Source of the DNA: Candidatus Dormiibacterota bacterium
Lineage (GTDB): Bacteria > Chloroflexota > Dormibacteria > Dormibacterales > Dormibacteraceae
DNA: 64,000 nt
NCBI GenBank assembly: GCA_003139695.1
Contig: PLJM01000006.1
Span: 1 to 64,000 of the forward strand
Direction: 5' to 3'
Positions 7,316 through 14,879 of this stretch are shown one piece after another. Numbering within the stretch: position 1 is the stretch's first letter; the number at the start of each line of letters is the position of its first letter. Both the position numbers and the translations under genes were made by a program. The notes under the pieces were generated by a model. The model did no database searches. It was not told the origin of the DNA and saw only the letters and a list, made by a program, of their open reading frames with translations.

Positions 7316-10234
7316 TTAGGCGGATCCCATAACTCGAAAGTCAGATTCGCCGTTCGTCGTCACAAAGTCACTAGCTGACGAAAGCACGGAGGCGATGGTG
7401 GCGTTGACTTGGCTAATGGCAATTCCTGGTTGAACGATGACTACGTTGGTAGCCAACCTCGACCTCTTTGCTAGCGCCAGTAGCTCCTCCAACTGCACCC
7501 ATGTGCCGCGAACCATTCGATTAGGTTCTGGTTGAACCCGTCGGCGAAGCCGTTGAAGTAATACTTCCGGTCGCGTCCACGCAAGAGATTTCACCGCTTG
7601 ACCGCACACTTCGTAGGCATCCTCAACACGAGCGCCCGGCAGCGCACCAGCAGACTTCTTACAGTGGTACAGAGTGATGGTGACCATTCCATTCGCCGCC
7701 TTAATAGCTATGAAGTCGGCGACTTCGCCTTTGTGGTGATCGTAGGCGGCAACATCGGCGTCGCCGTTGGCCAACCATTGACGGATGTATTGGTGAATGC
7801 TCAGTTTGTCATGCTCGGCGACGTCTGGCCAAAACTCACGCTGAATGTCTACCCCACTCGCCGGCCAGTCGATTGCCTGAATCTTGGCTAGGTCAAACGC
7901 TGCCGCATCCTCAGGTGGGCGTTTGAACAACAGATTGCCTTCCAAACTCGAGCCGTCAGCGAAAAAGAAGGTTGGCGGAAAAACCTGCAAGAATTGGAGA
8001 AACGGCAGTTGCTCGTGGCCCGCGACCACAGTCAGAGGTGCTGGCGGCTCAAGATCCCAACTGTACGTGGGCTGCGGTTCCAACACGAAATGCAAGCGCG
8101 CGTGCCAGTCCTCGTCGGCTAATTCGAAAACAATTGCGTTCTCTGAGGACGCCGCTACGTCGACCGTCAGGTCCAGATCCCAGAGTGCGACCGTATTCAC
8201 GATGCCGTCGATCGCTATGTTCAACTCTGGTGGATCACCATGCCCAATTCGATGCCAAGCCCCAGCAATCACATTTGGAGGGATCGCCCCAACCTCCTCA
8301 TCCGTGGGCAAGAAGTCGAACTCTGAGCCAGTCGTTATCGGCGCGGGCGACGACAGTTTCAGTGCAAGTTCGTGGCACCAGTCAATCAGGTCGGGGATTT
8401 GGGCGCTGCGGTTGCTCCATATCTTGGAAGAGCTCGCTAGTCCGATGGTGGTCATCTGGTCGTTCTTATCCTTGGCTCGGCCGAAACTGTGGCCTTGGTG
8501 AAATAGTCGCCCGTCGCTTCGTTTGATCGCTCGATGGACACCGAGGCCAGTCAGCGTTCGGTAAGACTCGACTGAACTCGTAAAGGCTCGATTGCGCATT
8601 CCGATACTGAAGAACTCTTGCTCGGTAAGATCCCTAAGCGCTCGATTAATCCTGGAGAACGGCAGGCGCCGGTGAGCTCCAACCGTTAGGGAAGCCGCGA
8701 TCGACTCATAGAGACTTTCATCCCGGCGTGAGGCACAGATGAACAGCAGGCTTGTTTCCGCGTCGCAATAACAGATAAATAGGTCATGAATAACGGTCGG
8801 GAATTGACTCACCGTTGTCCAACGCGGCAGAGAGAGTTCGCGGGTAATAAATAGAGTCGAGTTCAGTGCATCACTGTCTTGGCGATTGATGATCTCGAGC
8901 GGGGCGTCGACGTTGATAGCGCTTGTCATGTCGACCGCGGCGTCGCACTGATAGACCTTGACATGAAAGTATGGAGTCAGGGACCACAGCGAAATGTCGC
9001 GGTCCTCATCGTCCAGAGCAGTCTTGAGGTCGTAGGTGGCCAGGTCTTCCTGAACCTTGACTTCGTGAGCGACTTTGGCATCGATGAGGTTCGGCAGAAT
9101 CTGTTCCCAGACTGCTTCCTCCTGGTATAGACGCTTCACTTCGGTGTCCACCTCAGAGGCGACGGCCAGAAAGGTTGCCGGTCCGACCCTCGCGTTCGTC
9201 CGAGCAAAACGTCCGATGAACTGAATCGTCGTTCCCAACGATCGATGCGGAGTATGGACCGCAGCTATCTTGAGATTTGGAAGGTCGAATCCTTCTCCGA
9301 GCATGTCCACAGCAATTACGCCATCAAGTTCGCCTTCACGCAGCCTCGTGATAGCAGCGCGGACATCTCGCTGGCTGTAGCGGCTATGAATCGTTTGTAG
9401 TCGCAGAGATGTGTTCTCTGCGTAGACGACGGCCAATTCCTCCGCCCTGGAGGTCGTGTCGGTGCGTACCATGACGAAGTGCTCATACCCCGCCTCCCGA
9501 TCCTGCTGGAACTTCCCCTCGGCTGACTTGGCTATTGCCACGTCATGCGCCTCATCTCCAGGATCGACCGGAACGAAATTGATCGGTCCGAACACACCAT
9601 CCCGGAATGCCTGCGCGACCGTATACACAAAAGTGAATCGGGCACCCAGTTCCCGGCGGTCCTGACGAAACGGAGTGGCCGTAAATAGAATCCGAGTAGC
9701 GTTCGGAAAGGCATCGATCATCGCGCGCCACGTCTTGGCAGGGCTGTGGTGAGCCTCGTCAATCATCACCAGGTCGAAGAGATCCTGTGGGGGCTGCGCG
9801 ACGCCTTCGTATGCCGGACTAATCGTGTTTGGAGTTCCGATTACTACGTCGTACTGCTTCAGCGATGTCCAATCGGCGTCAGTGCTCACCCTGTGTAGAC
9901 GTTCATGGGTGGATGGCGGTTTTATGTTTTGGGCCAACACGCCAATCTGGCGAAGCAATGCAAGCGACCGAAACTGGTCCGCAGTTTGCCCAGCCACCAG
10001 GCGGCTAGGAGTCGCAATCAAGACCCTTTCAGCTTCGAGTACATAGGGCGCTAGAGCGAGCACCGCGGTCTTCCCAGATCCAGTTGGCATAGCTACGAGC
10101 GCGGGCTCGTCCTTAATCGCGAAATGCGCAGCGATGGCGTGAATTGCGCCAAATTGGCCGCGCATGAGCCCTGCCGTGGTGTCTGTCTGGCGTGGATAGC
10201 GAACGGCAGACGAGTTCTCGATGAAATAGGACAT
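7316..10234 (-). CDS. DEAD/DEAH-box helicase with C-terminal nuclease-like domain
   Basis: 972 residues from ATG 10234 (a TTG 48 bases upstream is the only longer option). Superfamily 2 motifs in the first 400 residues: Q-motif-like RGQFGAIHAI, Walker A MPTGSGKT (49-56), Walker B MIDEAHH (159-162 DEAH), motif III LFTATPFRQ, motif VI TIQFIGRFAR. The middle is unassigned. Near residue 840 comes DFIAIK, then YHCKKS about 17 residues on, then ARVEDAYEVCGQAVKS. This looks like a PD-(D/E)XK-type nuclease core in which His857 takes the usual Glu place before Lys859. A DNA-translocating restriction or anti-phage enzyme is the likeliest role (inference). No methyltransferase is adjacent. Confidence 0.8.
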   Translation of the reverse strand: MSYFIENSSAVRYPRQTDTTAGLMRGQFGAIHAIAAHFAIKDEPALVAMPTGSGKTAVLALAPYVLEAERVLIATPSRLVAGQTADQFRSLALLRQIGVLAQNIKPPSTHERLHRVSTDADWTSLKQYDVVIGTPNTISPAYEGVAQPPQDLFDLVMIDEAHHSPAKTWRAMIDAFPNATRILFTATPFRQDRRELGARFTFVYTVAQAFRDGVFGPINFVPVDPGDEAHDVAIAKSAEGKFQQDREAGYEHFVMVRTDTTSRAEELAVVYAENTSLRLQTIHSRYSQRDVRAAITRLREGELDGVIAVDMLGEGFDLPNLKIAAVHTPHRSLGTTIQFIGRFARTNARVGPATFLAVASEVDTEVKRLYQEEAVWEQILPNLIDAKVAHEVKVQEDLATYDLKTALDDEDRDISLWSLTPYFHVKVYQCDAAVDMTSAINVDAPLEIINRQDSDALNSTLFITRELSLPRWTTVSQFPTVIHDLFICYCDAETSLLFICASRRDESLYESIAASLTVGAHRRLPFSRINRALRDLTEQEFFSIGMRNRAFTSSVESYRTLTGLGVHRAIKRSDGRLFHQGHSFGRAKDKNDQMTTIGLASSSKIWSNRSAQIPDLIDWCHELALKLSSPAPITTGSEFDFLPTDEEVGAIPPNVIAGAWHRIGHGDPPELNIAIDGIVNTVALWDLDLTVDVAASSENAIVFELADEDWHARLHFVLEPQPTYSWDLEPPAPLTVVAGHEQLPFLQFLQVFPPTFFFADGSSLEGNLLFKRPPEDAAAFDLAKIQAIDWPASGVDIQREFWPDVAEHDKLSIHQYIRQWLANGDADVAAYDHHKGEVADFIAIKAANGMVTITLYHCKKSAGALPGARVEDAYEVCGQAVKSLAWTRPEVLLQRLRRRVQPEPNRMVRGTWVQLEELLALAKRSRLATNVVIVQPGIAISQVNATIASVLSSASDFVTTNGESDFRVMGSA

Positions 10235-10325
10235 GAACTGCTGCCAAATTGTGAAGCAGTTGTTAAGCCAGCGGGACGGCAAACGTAAAGGGAACGCTTA
10301 TTGGATGACGTCAGTTCTGCAGTTG

Positions 10326-10342
10326 CCCGACCGTAGGTCGGG
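10326..10342. promoter_or_regulatory. Perfect palindrome upstream of the helicase gene
   Basis: CCCGACC-GTA-GGTCGGG: 7-bp arms with a 3-base centre, about 90 bases upstream of the helicase ATG. No T-run follows on either strand, so an operator or RNA hairpin is likelier than an intrinsic terminator. Confidence 0.4.
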
Positions 10343-10402
10343 AGACGATCGGCACTCTTGCGGGTTGATCGGTGTTTGGGGGCCTAGCTCCGACTCGGGA
10401 TT

Positions 10403-10462
10403 TGGTCGAGGGGCTCGGGATTTTGATCCCGGAGCCTCACGGTCCCGAACCGTAGTAGCGGT
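10403..10462 (-). other. tRNA-Pro-like 3' half (possible attachment-site remnant)
   Basis: On the minus strand an anticodon arm forms (ACGG-TTCGGGA-CCGT, anticodon CGG for Pro), followed by a 6-base variable segment, a T-arm-like hairpin (CGGGA-TCAAAA-TCCCG, loop one base short and lacking the TTC start) and an end reading AGCCCCTCGACCA. No D-arm or matching 5' acceptor strand is upstream, so it cannot be a working tRNA. Integrases commonly leave such 3' halves. The reading is tentative. Confidence 0.3.
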
Positions 10463-10557
10463 AGGTTCGCGGCGCGCCGCCAGCGGCCGTTTGGTTTCAC
10501 CCCGTCCGCGGGTTCAGTCCGCCAAGTGCCGCCAGATGACGGCGGATGCCGCCTGGG

Positions 10558-10577
10558 TTGCTACATACGTTGCTACA
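10558..10577 (+). repeat. TTGCTACA direct repeat pair
   Basis: Two copies of TTGCTACA (10558-10565 and 10570-10577) at 12-bp pitch. The same octamer occurs three times at 12- and 11-bp pitch at 34397-34427 beside the tRNA-Asn fragment. Matching sequence, spacing and orientation suggest arm-type binding sites of one recombinase (inference). Confidence 0.5.
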
Positions 10578-10653
10578 TTCGACGCTCGCGAGTGCCCGCG
10601 CCGAGTGCTCGCCAACCGTAAGCAGCCCGAGCAGCAGCCCACCAAAGACGGTC

Positions 10654-10914
10654 TTACTTTCTTTTGCCCTTGGCGCGGCTCTTGATCAGGTCGGCAACCA
10701 ACTGGGGGTTGTGCTGTGGCTGCTTCGATGGGCGTTGAACGGTCAAATTGCCACCTATCTCTTCCCTGATGAGATCGCCCATCAGGTTCAAATTGGGCTG
10801 CGGTAGCTTCTGATCGCTTGACGGGACAGCAGGTTGGCTCGTCGGCTGCTTGGGCGCGCTCGTTTGTTTGGCCGGCTGACGGGCAGCGTCCTTGCTCAAG
10901 TCACCGTCCTCCAT
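10654..10914 (-). CDS. Small Pro/Gln-rich protein with helical C-terminus
   Basis: 86 residues from ATG 10914. The first 40 residues are a low-complexity linker rich in Pro, Gln, Ala and Ser. The rest (LNLMGDLIREEIGGNLTV and NPQLVADLIKSRAKGKRK) forms two short amphipathic segments with a basic tail. Its start overlaps the end of the 51-residue gene upstream, which has the same layout (Pro/Ala-rich linker, then LIGTFIQED), so the two may be distant paralogues. No known family. Probably translated in one operon with the membrane and AlbA_2-type genes. Confidence 0.5.
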   Translation of the reverse strand: MEDGDLSKDAARQPAKQTSAPKQPTSQPAVPSSDQKLPQPNLNLMGDLIREEIGGNLTVQRPSKQPQHNPQLVADLIKSRAKGKRK

Positions 10915-11056
10915 TCAACGTCTTGCCGTTTTTCGGATCTTCTTGAATGAAGGTGCCTATCAGCTGCGGTCTGGGCGCCGGCGGCCGTGGAGGTTCCTGC
11001 GGCGCAGACGGCGCGGGCGTGGGAGCCCTGTTTGGCTTTTCTGTCGAGCGCGTCAT
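10901..11056 (-). CDS. 51-residue Pro/Ala-rich protein
   Basis: ATG 11056 to TGA 10901, overlapping the next gene's start by 14 bases. The first 32 residues are Pro/Ala/Arg-rich (PTPAPSAPQEPPRPPAPRP), followed by the ordered-looking LIGTFIQEDPKNGKTLNGG. No family recognised. Support: overlap with a similar small gene, a clean frame and shared architecture. It may act as a small adaptor or tether for its operon partners (speculative). Confidence 0.4.
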   Translation of the reverse strand: MTRSTEKPNRAPTPAPSAPQEPPRPPAPRPQLIGTFIQEDPKNGKTLNGGR

Positions 11057-11081
11057 GACCAGAAGTCACTATACAACGCGA

Positions 11082-11555
11082 TTAATTCGCGAACGCCGCG
11101 AAAAGTAATAGCAATGCAAGCATGAGTAACGCGAGCTGCGCATAGACAAGCCCAAGCTTCTGCGAACTCCGCTCTCCGTTCTTGTCGAACACGTATGCGA
11201 CGGTCGCACAGAGATCCCCTAACAGCTCGACATCGGTCTTATCCCAATAGTCAGGCCACAGCCCCGATGGCTCAGGAGCGGTCTTGATTCGGCGAGGAAG
11301 GAGCGCCACCGCGCCGACGACCCATGCGACGATCAATAGAGCTGCTGCCACCACAAGGAGAACTCCGACAATTCCCACTCTGGGTGCACCTCCCGGCACT
11401 ACAACTAGGCCGATCATGACTCCGTTGGCTGCTAAGAGGATCGCAATCTTTTGATCGAGGCCCTCTAACTCCTGAATCTGACGGTCAAGTGCCGCCTTCA
11501 ATTCCTCGTATAGCAGCTTGAGATGTTCACGGTCGTCACGTGGCGGACTATGCAT
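11082..11555 (-). CDS. Small membrane protein, effector-like (PycTM/SLATT-type layout)
   Basis: 157 residues. An N-terminal helical stretch (DDREHLKLLYEELKAALDRQIQELEGLDQK) leads into two adjacent membrane helices (about 36-54 and 60-88); a soluble segment with WPDYWDKTDVELLGDLCATVAYVFDKN follows, then a final membrane helix (about 132-156). The pattern LDQKIAILLAANGVMIGLV resembles the start of the first helix in PycTM (DUF5706) and SLATT proteins, which are pore-forming effectors of cyclic-nucleotide and related immune systems. No cyclase gene is visible nearby, so the trigger would have to be something else. The assignment is by layout, not a firm family match. Confidence 0.6.
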   Translation of the reverse strand: MHSPPRDDREHLKLLYEELKAALDRQIQELEGLDQKIAILLAANGVMIGLVVVPGGAPRVGIVGVLLVVAAALLIVAWVVGAVALLPRRIKTAPEPSGLWPDYWDKTDVELLGDLCATVAYVFDKNGERSSQKLGLVYAQLALLMLALLLLFAAFAN

Positions 11556-11626
11556 TTACTGCAGGCGGCTTCTGTGAAGCTGCCTTGCTCCTCGGTCCTC
11601 AACTTCATCGCCCACTGCGCGTGCTC

Positions 11627-12274
11627 TCAAGTCTTCCCGTCGAGGAAATTCTGCACCTTGCGCCTGACAAAGCTGGCAGATATCTCCGAGAAGCCAAGTT
11701 GGTCGAACAGACTGATTGCCGCCAAGCTGGACTGTTCTTGTACGCCGGCCAAGAGGTCAGTCCGCGGCACGGTATTCGAGTAGGTGACTTGGTTATGCTG
11801 CGCCTGGAGGTGATATGGCAGGTCTTCTGAGCTGTCTCCGCTGCCGCGCCGACCGAGGACGTCGTGCAGCGAAATCTTAAACAGGACAGTTTCGACGGTG
11901 TCATCATCGCGGTAGAGACGCCGTCCGAACTCGAATACCTCGACAACTGAATAGATGGCCGCGACAAAGTGAATCGTTCCTTTATACGAGGTACCTTCCT
12001 CTCGCATCCGCCACCGGTGCGTGTAGAGCCCGCTAGGGTGGAAACGCCAAATCTCCTGGTATCGCATTGAATCAACCCGTGCCTCGATACCTCCGTCCGG
12101 CAGGGCTATTACACCTTGTGGATCTCGTCGGGGGATGTGCGGAAAATTCCAGCCCCTCAGTGCCACACACTTCGCGTCCACAATATCTAGTAGCCGAGCC
12201 GACGGGAATCGTTCAAGTACCAAAGGGGATGGAGCGATGGCTGCTGACCAAGAAGCAAGCTCTCGCTGAGTCAT
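11627..12274 (-). CDS. Hypothetical protein in the AlbA_2 operon
   Basis: 215 residues. The start overlaps the stop of the AlbA_2-type gene by four bases (ATGA), so translation is coupled. Not recognised; alpha/beta composition with a Trp/Tyr-rich central part (RYQEIWRFHPSGLYTHRWRMREEG, HFVAAIYSVVEVFEFGRRLY). Homologues that follow AlbA_2/Schlafen-type genes are often uncharacterised partners. Likely a soluble protein that works with the upstream gene product. Confidence 0.65.
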   Translation of the reverse strand: MTQRELASWSAAIAPSPLVLERFPSARLLDIVDAKCVALRGWNFPHIPRRDPQGVIALPDGGIEARVDSMRYQEIWRFHPSGLYTHRWRMREEGTSYKGTIHFVAAIYSVVEVFEFGRRLYRDDDTVETVLFKISLHDVLGRRGSGDSSEDLPYHLQAQHNQVTYSNTVPRTDLLAGVQEQSSLAAISLFDQLGFSEISASFVRRKVQNFLDGKT

Positions 12275-12933
12275 GGCAAGGCCATAGCCGCGAGGTCGTC
12301 ATCGATTGCCGCTAGCAGACTCTGCGTATTGGGCAATGTGGTACCAGGCCAATGCGCATCGATCAACTCCTTTATCTGGTGTAGGAGCCGCTCCGACTTC
12401 TTGATGTATGCCCGATCCAGCAGTTCGCGCATCTCTGATTCAGTAGTTATTTCCTTCGTCTCTGTTCCTTCAGTCCGAATGTACAAAGCCCCGGCGCGGA
12501 CCACCCACTTGTCGTTCTCCTTGAGTGATTTGGTACACACAAGCGGTTGCTCAGCGAATGGGACGACGTGCACAGCCACCAGCAGCTTTCCATCGGCGAG
12601 CCTGCCAAGTACAACCTGAACGACAGGGGAAGGCGCGGAGTACGACGACAAACTTGAAGTTATCTTCGCCGCGTCCCATGTGCTGGCATCCGCCTGGGTA
12701 AGCCCGATAGCCGAGAACGTTGCGTCGTCTACGCCGATCAAGAGATCGCCTCCGTCTTTTCGGTTGCTGAGACCGATGACGTGCTTGGCCAGCTTCGCCC
12801 GACCATGTGCATCTTTTGGCAGCGACATTGGAGCCTTGTAGTCCACACGCGATTCAGATCCACGAGCAAGAAGCTCTCGCACCAATTCGTCGGCTTCGAC
12901 AGGGAGATCTGCAGCTACGGAATTAGAGGACAT
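12271..12933 (-). CDS. AlbA_2 / Schlafen-type putative DNA-binding protein
   Basis: 220 residues from ATG 12933 (a TTG 24 bases upstream is also open). Residues 20-140 match the AlbA_2 (AAA_4, Schlafen-like) domain: ESRVDYKAPM at the start, then AKHVIGLSNRKDGGDLLIGVDD, with the later strands LVAVHVVPF and YIRTEGTET. Such domains occur in transcription factors and in anti-phage systems, where relatives act as tRNA nucleases. Here the domain is almost the whole protein, with a short helical tail. First gene of a compact operon with the 215-residue protein, the membrane protein and two tiny proteins. Confidence 0.75.
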   Translation of the reverse strand: MSSNSVAADLPVEADELVRELLARGSESRVDYKAPMSLPKDAHGRAKLAKHVIGLSNRKDGGDLLIGVDDATFSAIGLTQADASTWDAAKITSSLSSYSAPSPVVQVVLGRLADGKLLVAVHVVPFAEQPLVCTKSLKENDKWVVRAGALYIRTEGTETKEITTESEMRELLDRAYIKKSERLLHQIKELIDAHWPGTTLPNTQSLLAAIDDDLAAMALP

Positions 12934-12977
12934 GCGTCGCGAGAGTACACCGTGCAAGAAAGTGCCAGCGTTCTGGT

Positions 12978-13238
12978 CTAGGCGAATGTGGGGAGGTCAT
13001 TGCGGAAGACCTTCTGCCGCTCTTCGAAAGCGGATCGTTCATGGCCCTGCGTCCGATGATCTTTGACTCTGGCTACATAGACCGCATCGCTCTGGGCGTT
13101 GCCGTTCGCCTTCTTACGGTTGTCTGATGTCAGATGAAGATCGAGGCTTCCTGAAAGGACGATGCCGTGTGGCCGAGTAATGAGGGGTCTCACTCCTCGA
13201 CCCTGGATCCTCTGCCAGTAAGGGTCCGACGTCGCCAT
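12978..13238 (-). CDS. Small hypothetical protein downstream of hsdS
   Basis: 86 residues from ATG 13238, 30 bases after the hsdS stop on the same strand. Not recognised; polar and basic, with no membrane helix or motif. It might be the last gene of the restriction operon or a non-coding open frame. Confidence 0.3.
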   Translation of the reverse strand: MATSDPYWQRIQGRGVRPLITRPHGIVLSGSLDLHLTSDNRKKANGNAQSDAVYVARVKDHRTQGHERSAFEERQKVFRNDLPTFA

Positions 13239-13268
13239 CGACCTCGGCGGCCCGACACATAGGTGCGG

Positions 13269-14879
13269 TTACCCCGCCCTTGCTTGCACCGACTCCGGCA
13301 CTCCGGCTCCCTCCAACGCCTCGTGTAATAGCGCCTCCAAGAGCCGGATCCTCTGGTCTTGCTGGGTCGCGAGAGCACGCTCTAGGTCATCACACACCGC
13401 CATCATTTGATCTGATTTGGCCACGATGCGCCGAAGCTCGCGAAGGGGCGGGAGTGGAATGACGACCTCGTTGAGGATCGAAAGGTTTATGTTTTTCTGA
13501 GCGGTGGACGGGGCGAATGCGAGAAGTTCAGCCTTCGCTGTCCTGAGGAAATAGTCGAAATAGCGGCTATCTGGGAACTCTTCGGAGACGACGAGGCCGA
13601 CTACGCTGTCTGGGAAGCAAGCATCAAAGGCGAGGATTCCACTGTCCGCAATGTTCGCAGCTATCGTGATGCATAGAGTTCCCGCCGGCCACATGGCGCT
13701 CTGAGCCAGGCCAACATCGTTGTACCGGCTGGTAAAGGTGCGAATCGTCCCACCAGAACGCGCGACGTCCCCCGTCTGGATGAACGGATACGTCCCTCCG
13801 ATGTAGAGTGAGGGATCGTTCCGAGGGCGGTGCTTAGACTTGCCTCTCCCAAAGGTCCCTAAGTCGGCGAAACCGCACCAGGTCCATCCCAACGGTAGAT
13901 CGAATGGACGTGATGTTTTTGCCGCTGCGCGCGCAGCGGCGATACCCCTTCTTGAGCGCAGTCGCCCTAGTAACTCAGCCGCCGGCTCGTCTGTCGGATC
14001 CTGCGGCACCAATCGCCCTCGGACCGCCAGTTCCAAAATGGCCTGCCGCACCGCCACCACGTGTTCTGGCTCCGTGATCAGCCGCGGGGATTGGTCCAGG
14101 AAGAACCGGATATCGTCGGGGCTGGACATTCCATCGCCATCGGACGGCGTCAGCCGCTGCAGGGACGCTGCACGCAGCCCGTCCCTCCGCGCCTCCCGTT
14201 CCTTCTGTGCAGTCTCCAGCTGGTCGCAAAGCGCCATCAATTGGTTCAATCGAGCCAAGGCTTCGGGGGAGATGATTGGAATCGGGACCTGGCCAATTTT
14301 GTCCAAGGTGAGGCTGACGTTGGCGGTACCAACCATTTGGGAGACGAGCAGCTCGTCCTTGAAAGCTGTCAGATATTCATACAAGAAGCGCGCGGAGATA
14401 GTGTCCCGATCGCGAGGGAAGGCGGCGCACAGGATGTTTCCTACGGCGAACTTCCCTTCTTGGTAGTGCAGGCGCTTCAGACTGGCTCTCCCATGACCGC
14501 TCGATGAGACCATTGGAATGAGAACAGCCGCACCTTCAAAGTCATAGTGATCGCACGACATTCGTGCGTCAGCGGTAACCACAAGTGGAAAGACACCCGG
14601 CTGAGCTCGTTGAATCGGAGTCAGGCCTTTCTTTAGGTCTGCAACGGTCGCCAAGCGCTCAAACCTGCACGTCAGGGAATGAACTTGGAGCGCTTGGGCC
14701 GCCTCCGCCCTGATGTCATCACCATCCACCGGCGCTTGATGGAATTCAGTGGCGTTTGCGACTTCGTCGTTCAAATGTCCACCCAACGCCAGTCCAAGGA
14801 CAAGCCGCCGCAGACCGTGGACGCCCTCGATATCGACGACAAAGTCTTCCAAGCGCCGCGCGTAAGCCTTGAGGCTCAC
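13269..14879 (-). CDS. hsdS: Type I restriction-modification specificity subunit
   Basis: 536 residues from GTG 14879; the GTGA overlap with the hsdM stop fixes the start (a longer open frame upstream is low-complexity, opposite hsdM). Two target-recognition domains, each followed by a helical spacer, dictate the bipartite DNA site: TRD1 about residues 40-220 ending in SLTLDKIGQVPIPIISPEALARL with helix LMALCDQLETAQKEREARRDGL; TRD2 about 320-490 ending in NLSILNEVVIPLPPLRELRRI with helix MMAVCDDLERALATQQDQRI. Both carry the characteristic IP-(I/L)-P element. It forms the methylase with HsdM and the nuclease with HsdR. Full length, no sign of shuffling. Confidence 0.9.
   Translation of the reverse strand: MSLKAYARRLEDFVVDIEGVHGLRRLVLGLALGGHLNDEVANATEFHQAPVDGDDIRAEAAQALQVHSLTCRFERLATVADLKKGLTPIQRAQPGVFPLVVTADARMSCDHYDFEGAAVLIPMVSSSGHGRASLKRLHYQEGKFAVGNILCAAFPRDRDTISARFLYEYLTAFKDELLVSQMVGTANVSLTLDKIGQVPIPIISPEALARLNQLMALCDQLETAQKEREARRDGLRAASLQRLTPSDGDGMSSPDDIRFFLDQSPRLITEPEHVVAVRQAILELAVRGRLVPQDPTDEPAAELLGRLRSRRGIAAARAAAKTSRPFDLPLGWTWCGFADLGTFGRGKSKHRPRNDPSLYIGGTYPFIQTGDVARSGGTIRTFTSRYNDVGLAQSAMWPAGTLCITIAANIADSGILAFDACFPDSVVGLVVSEEFPDSRYFDYFLRTAKAELLAFAPSTAQKNINLSILNEVVIPLPPLRELRRIVAKSDQMMAVCDDLERALATQQDQRIRLLEALLHEALEGAGVPESVQARAG

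Larger units (their letters stand above)
10283..10653. other. Gene-free stretch of about 370 bases with hairpins, tRNA-like remnant and TTGCTACA repeats
   Basis: No credible gene. It contains a perfect 7-bp-arm palindrome (10326-10342, CCCGACC/GGTCGGG), a tRNA-like 3' half on the minus strand (about 10403-10462), and two TTGCTACA direct repeats (10558-10577). The content resembles an attachment-site region more than an ordinary promoter. Confidence 0.5.
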
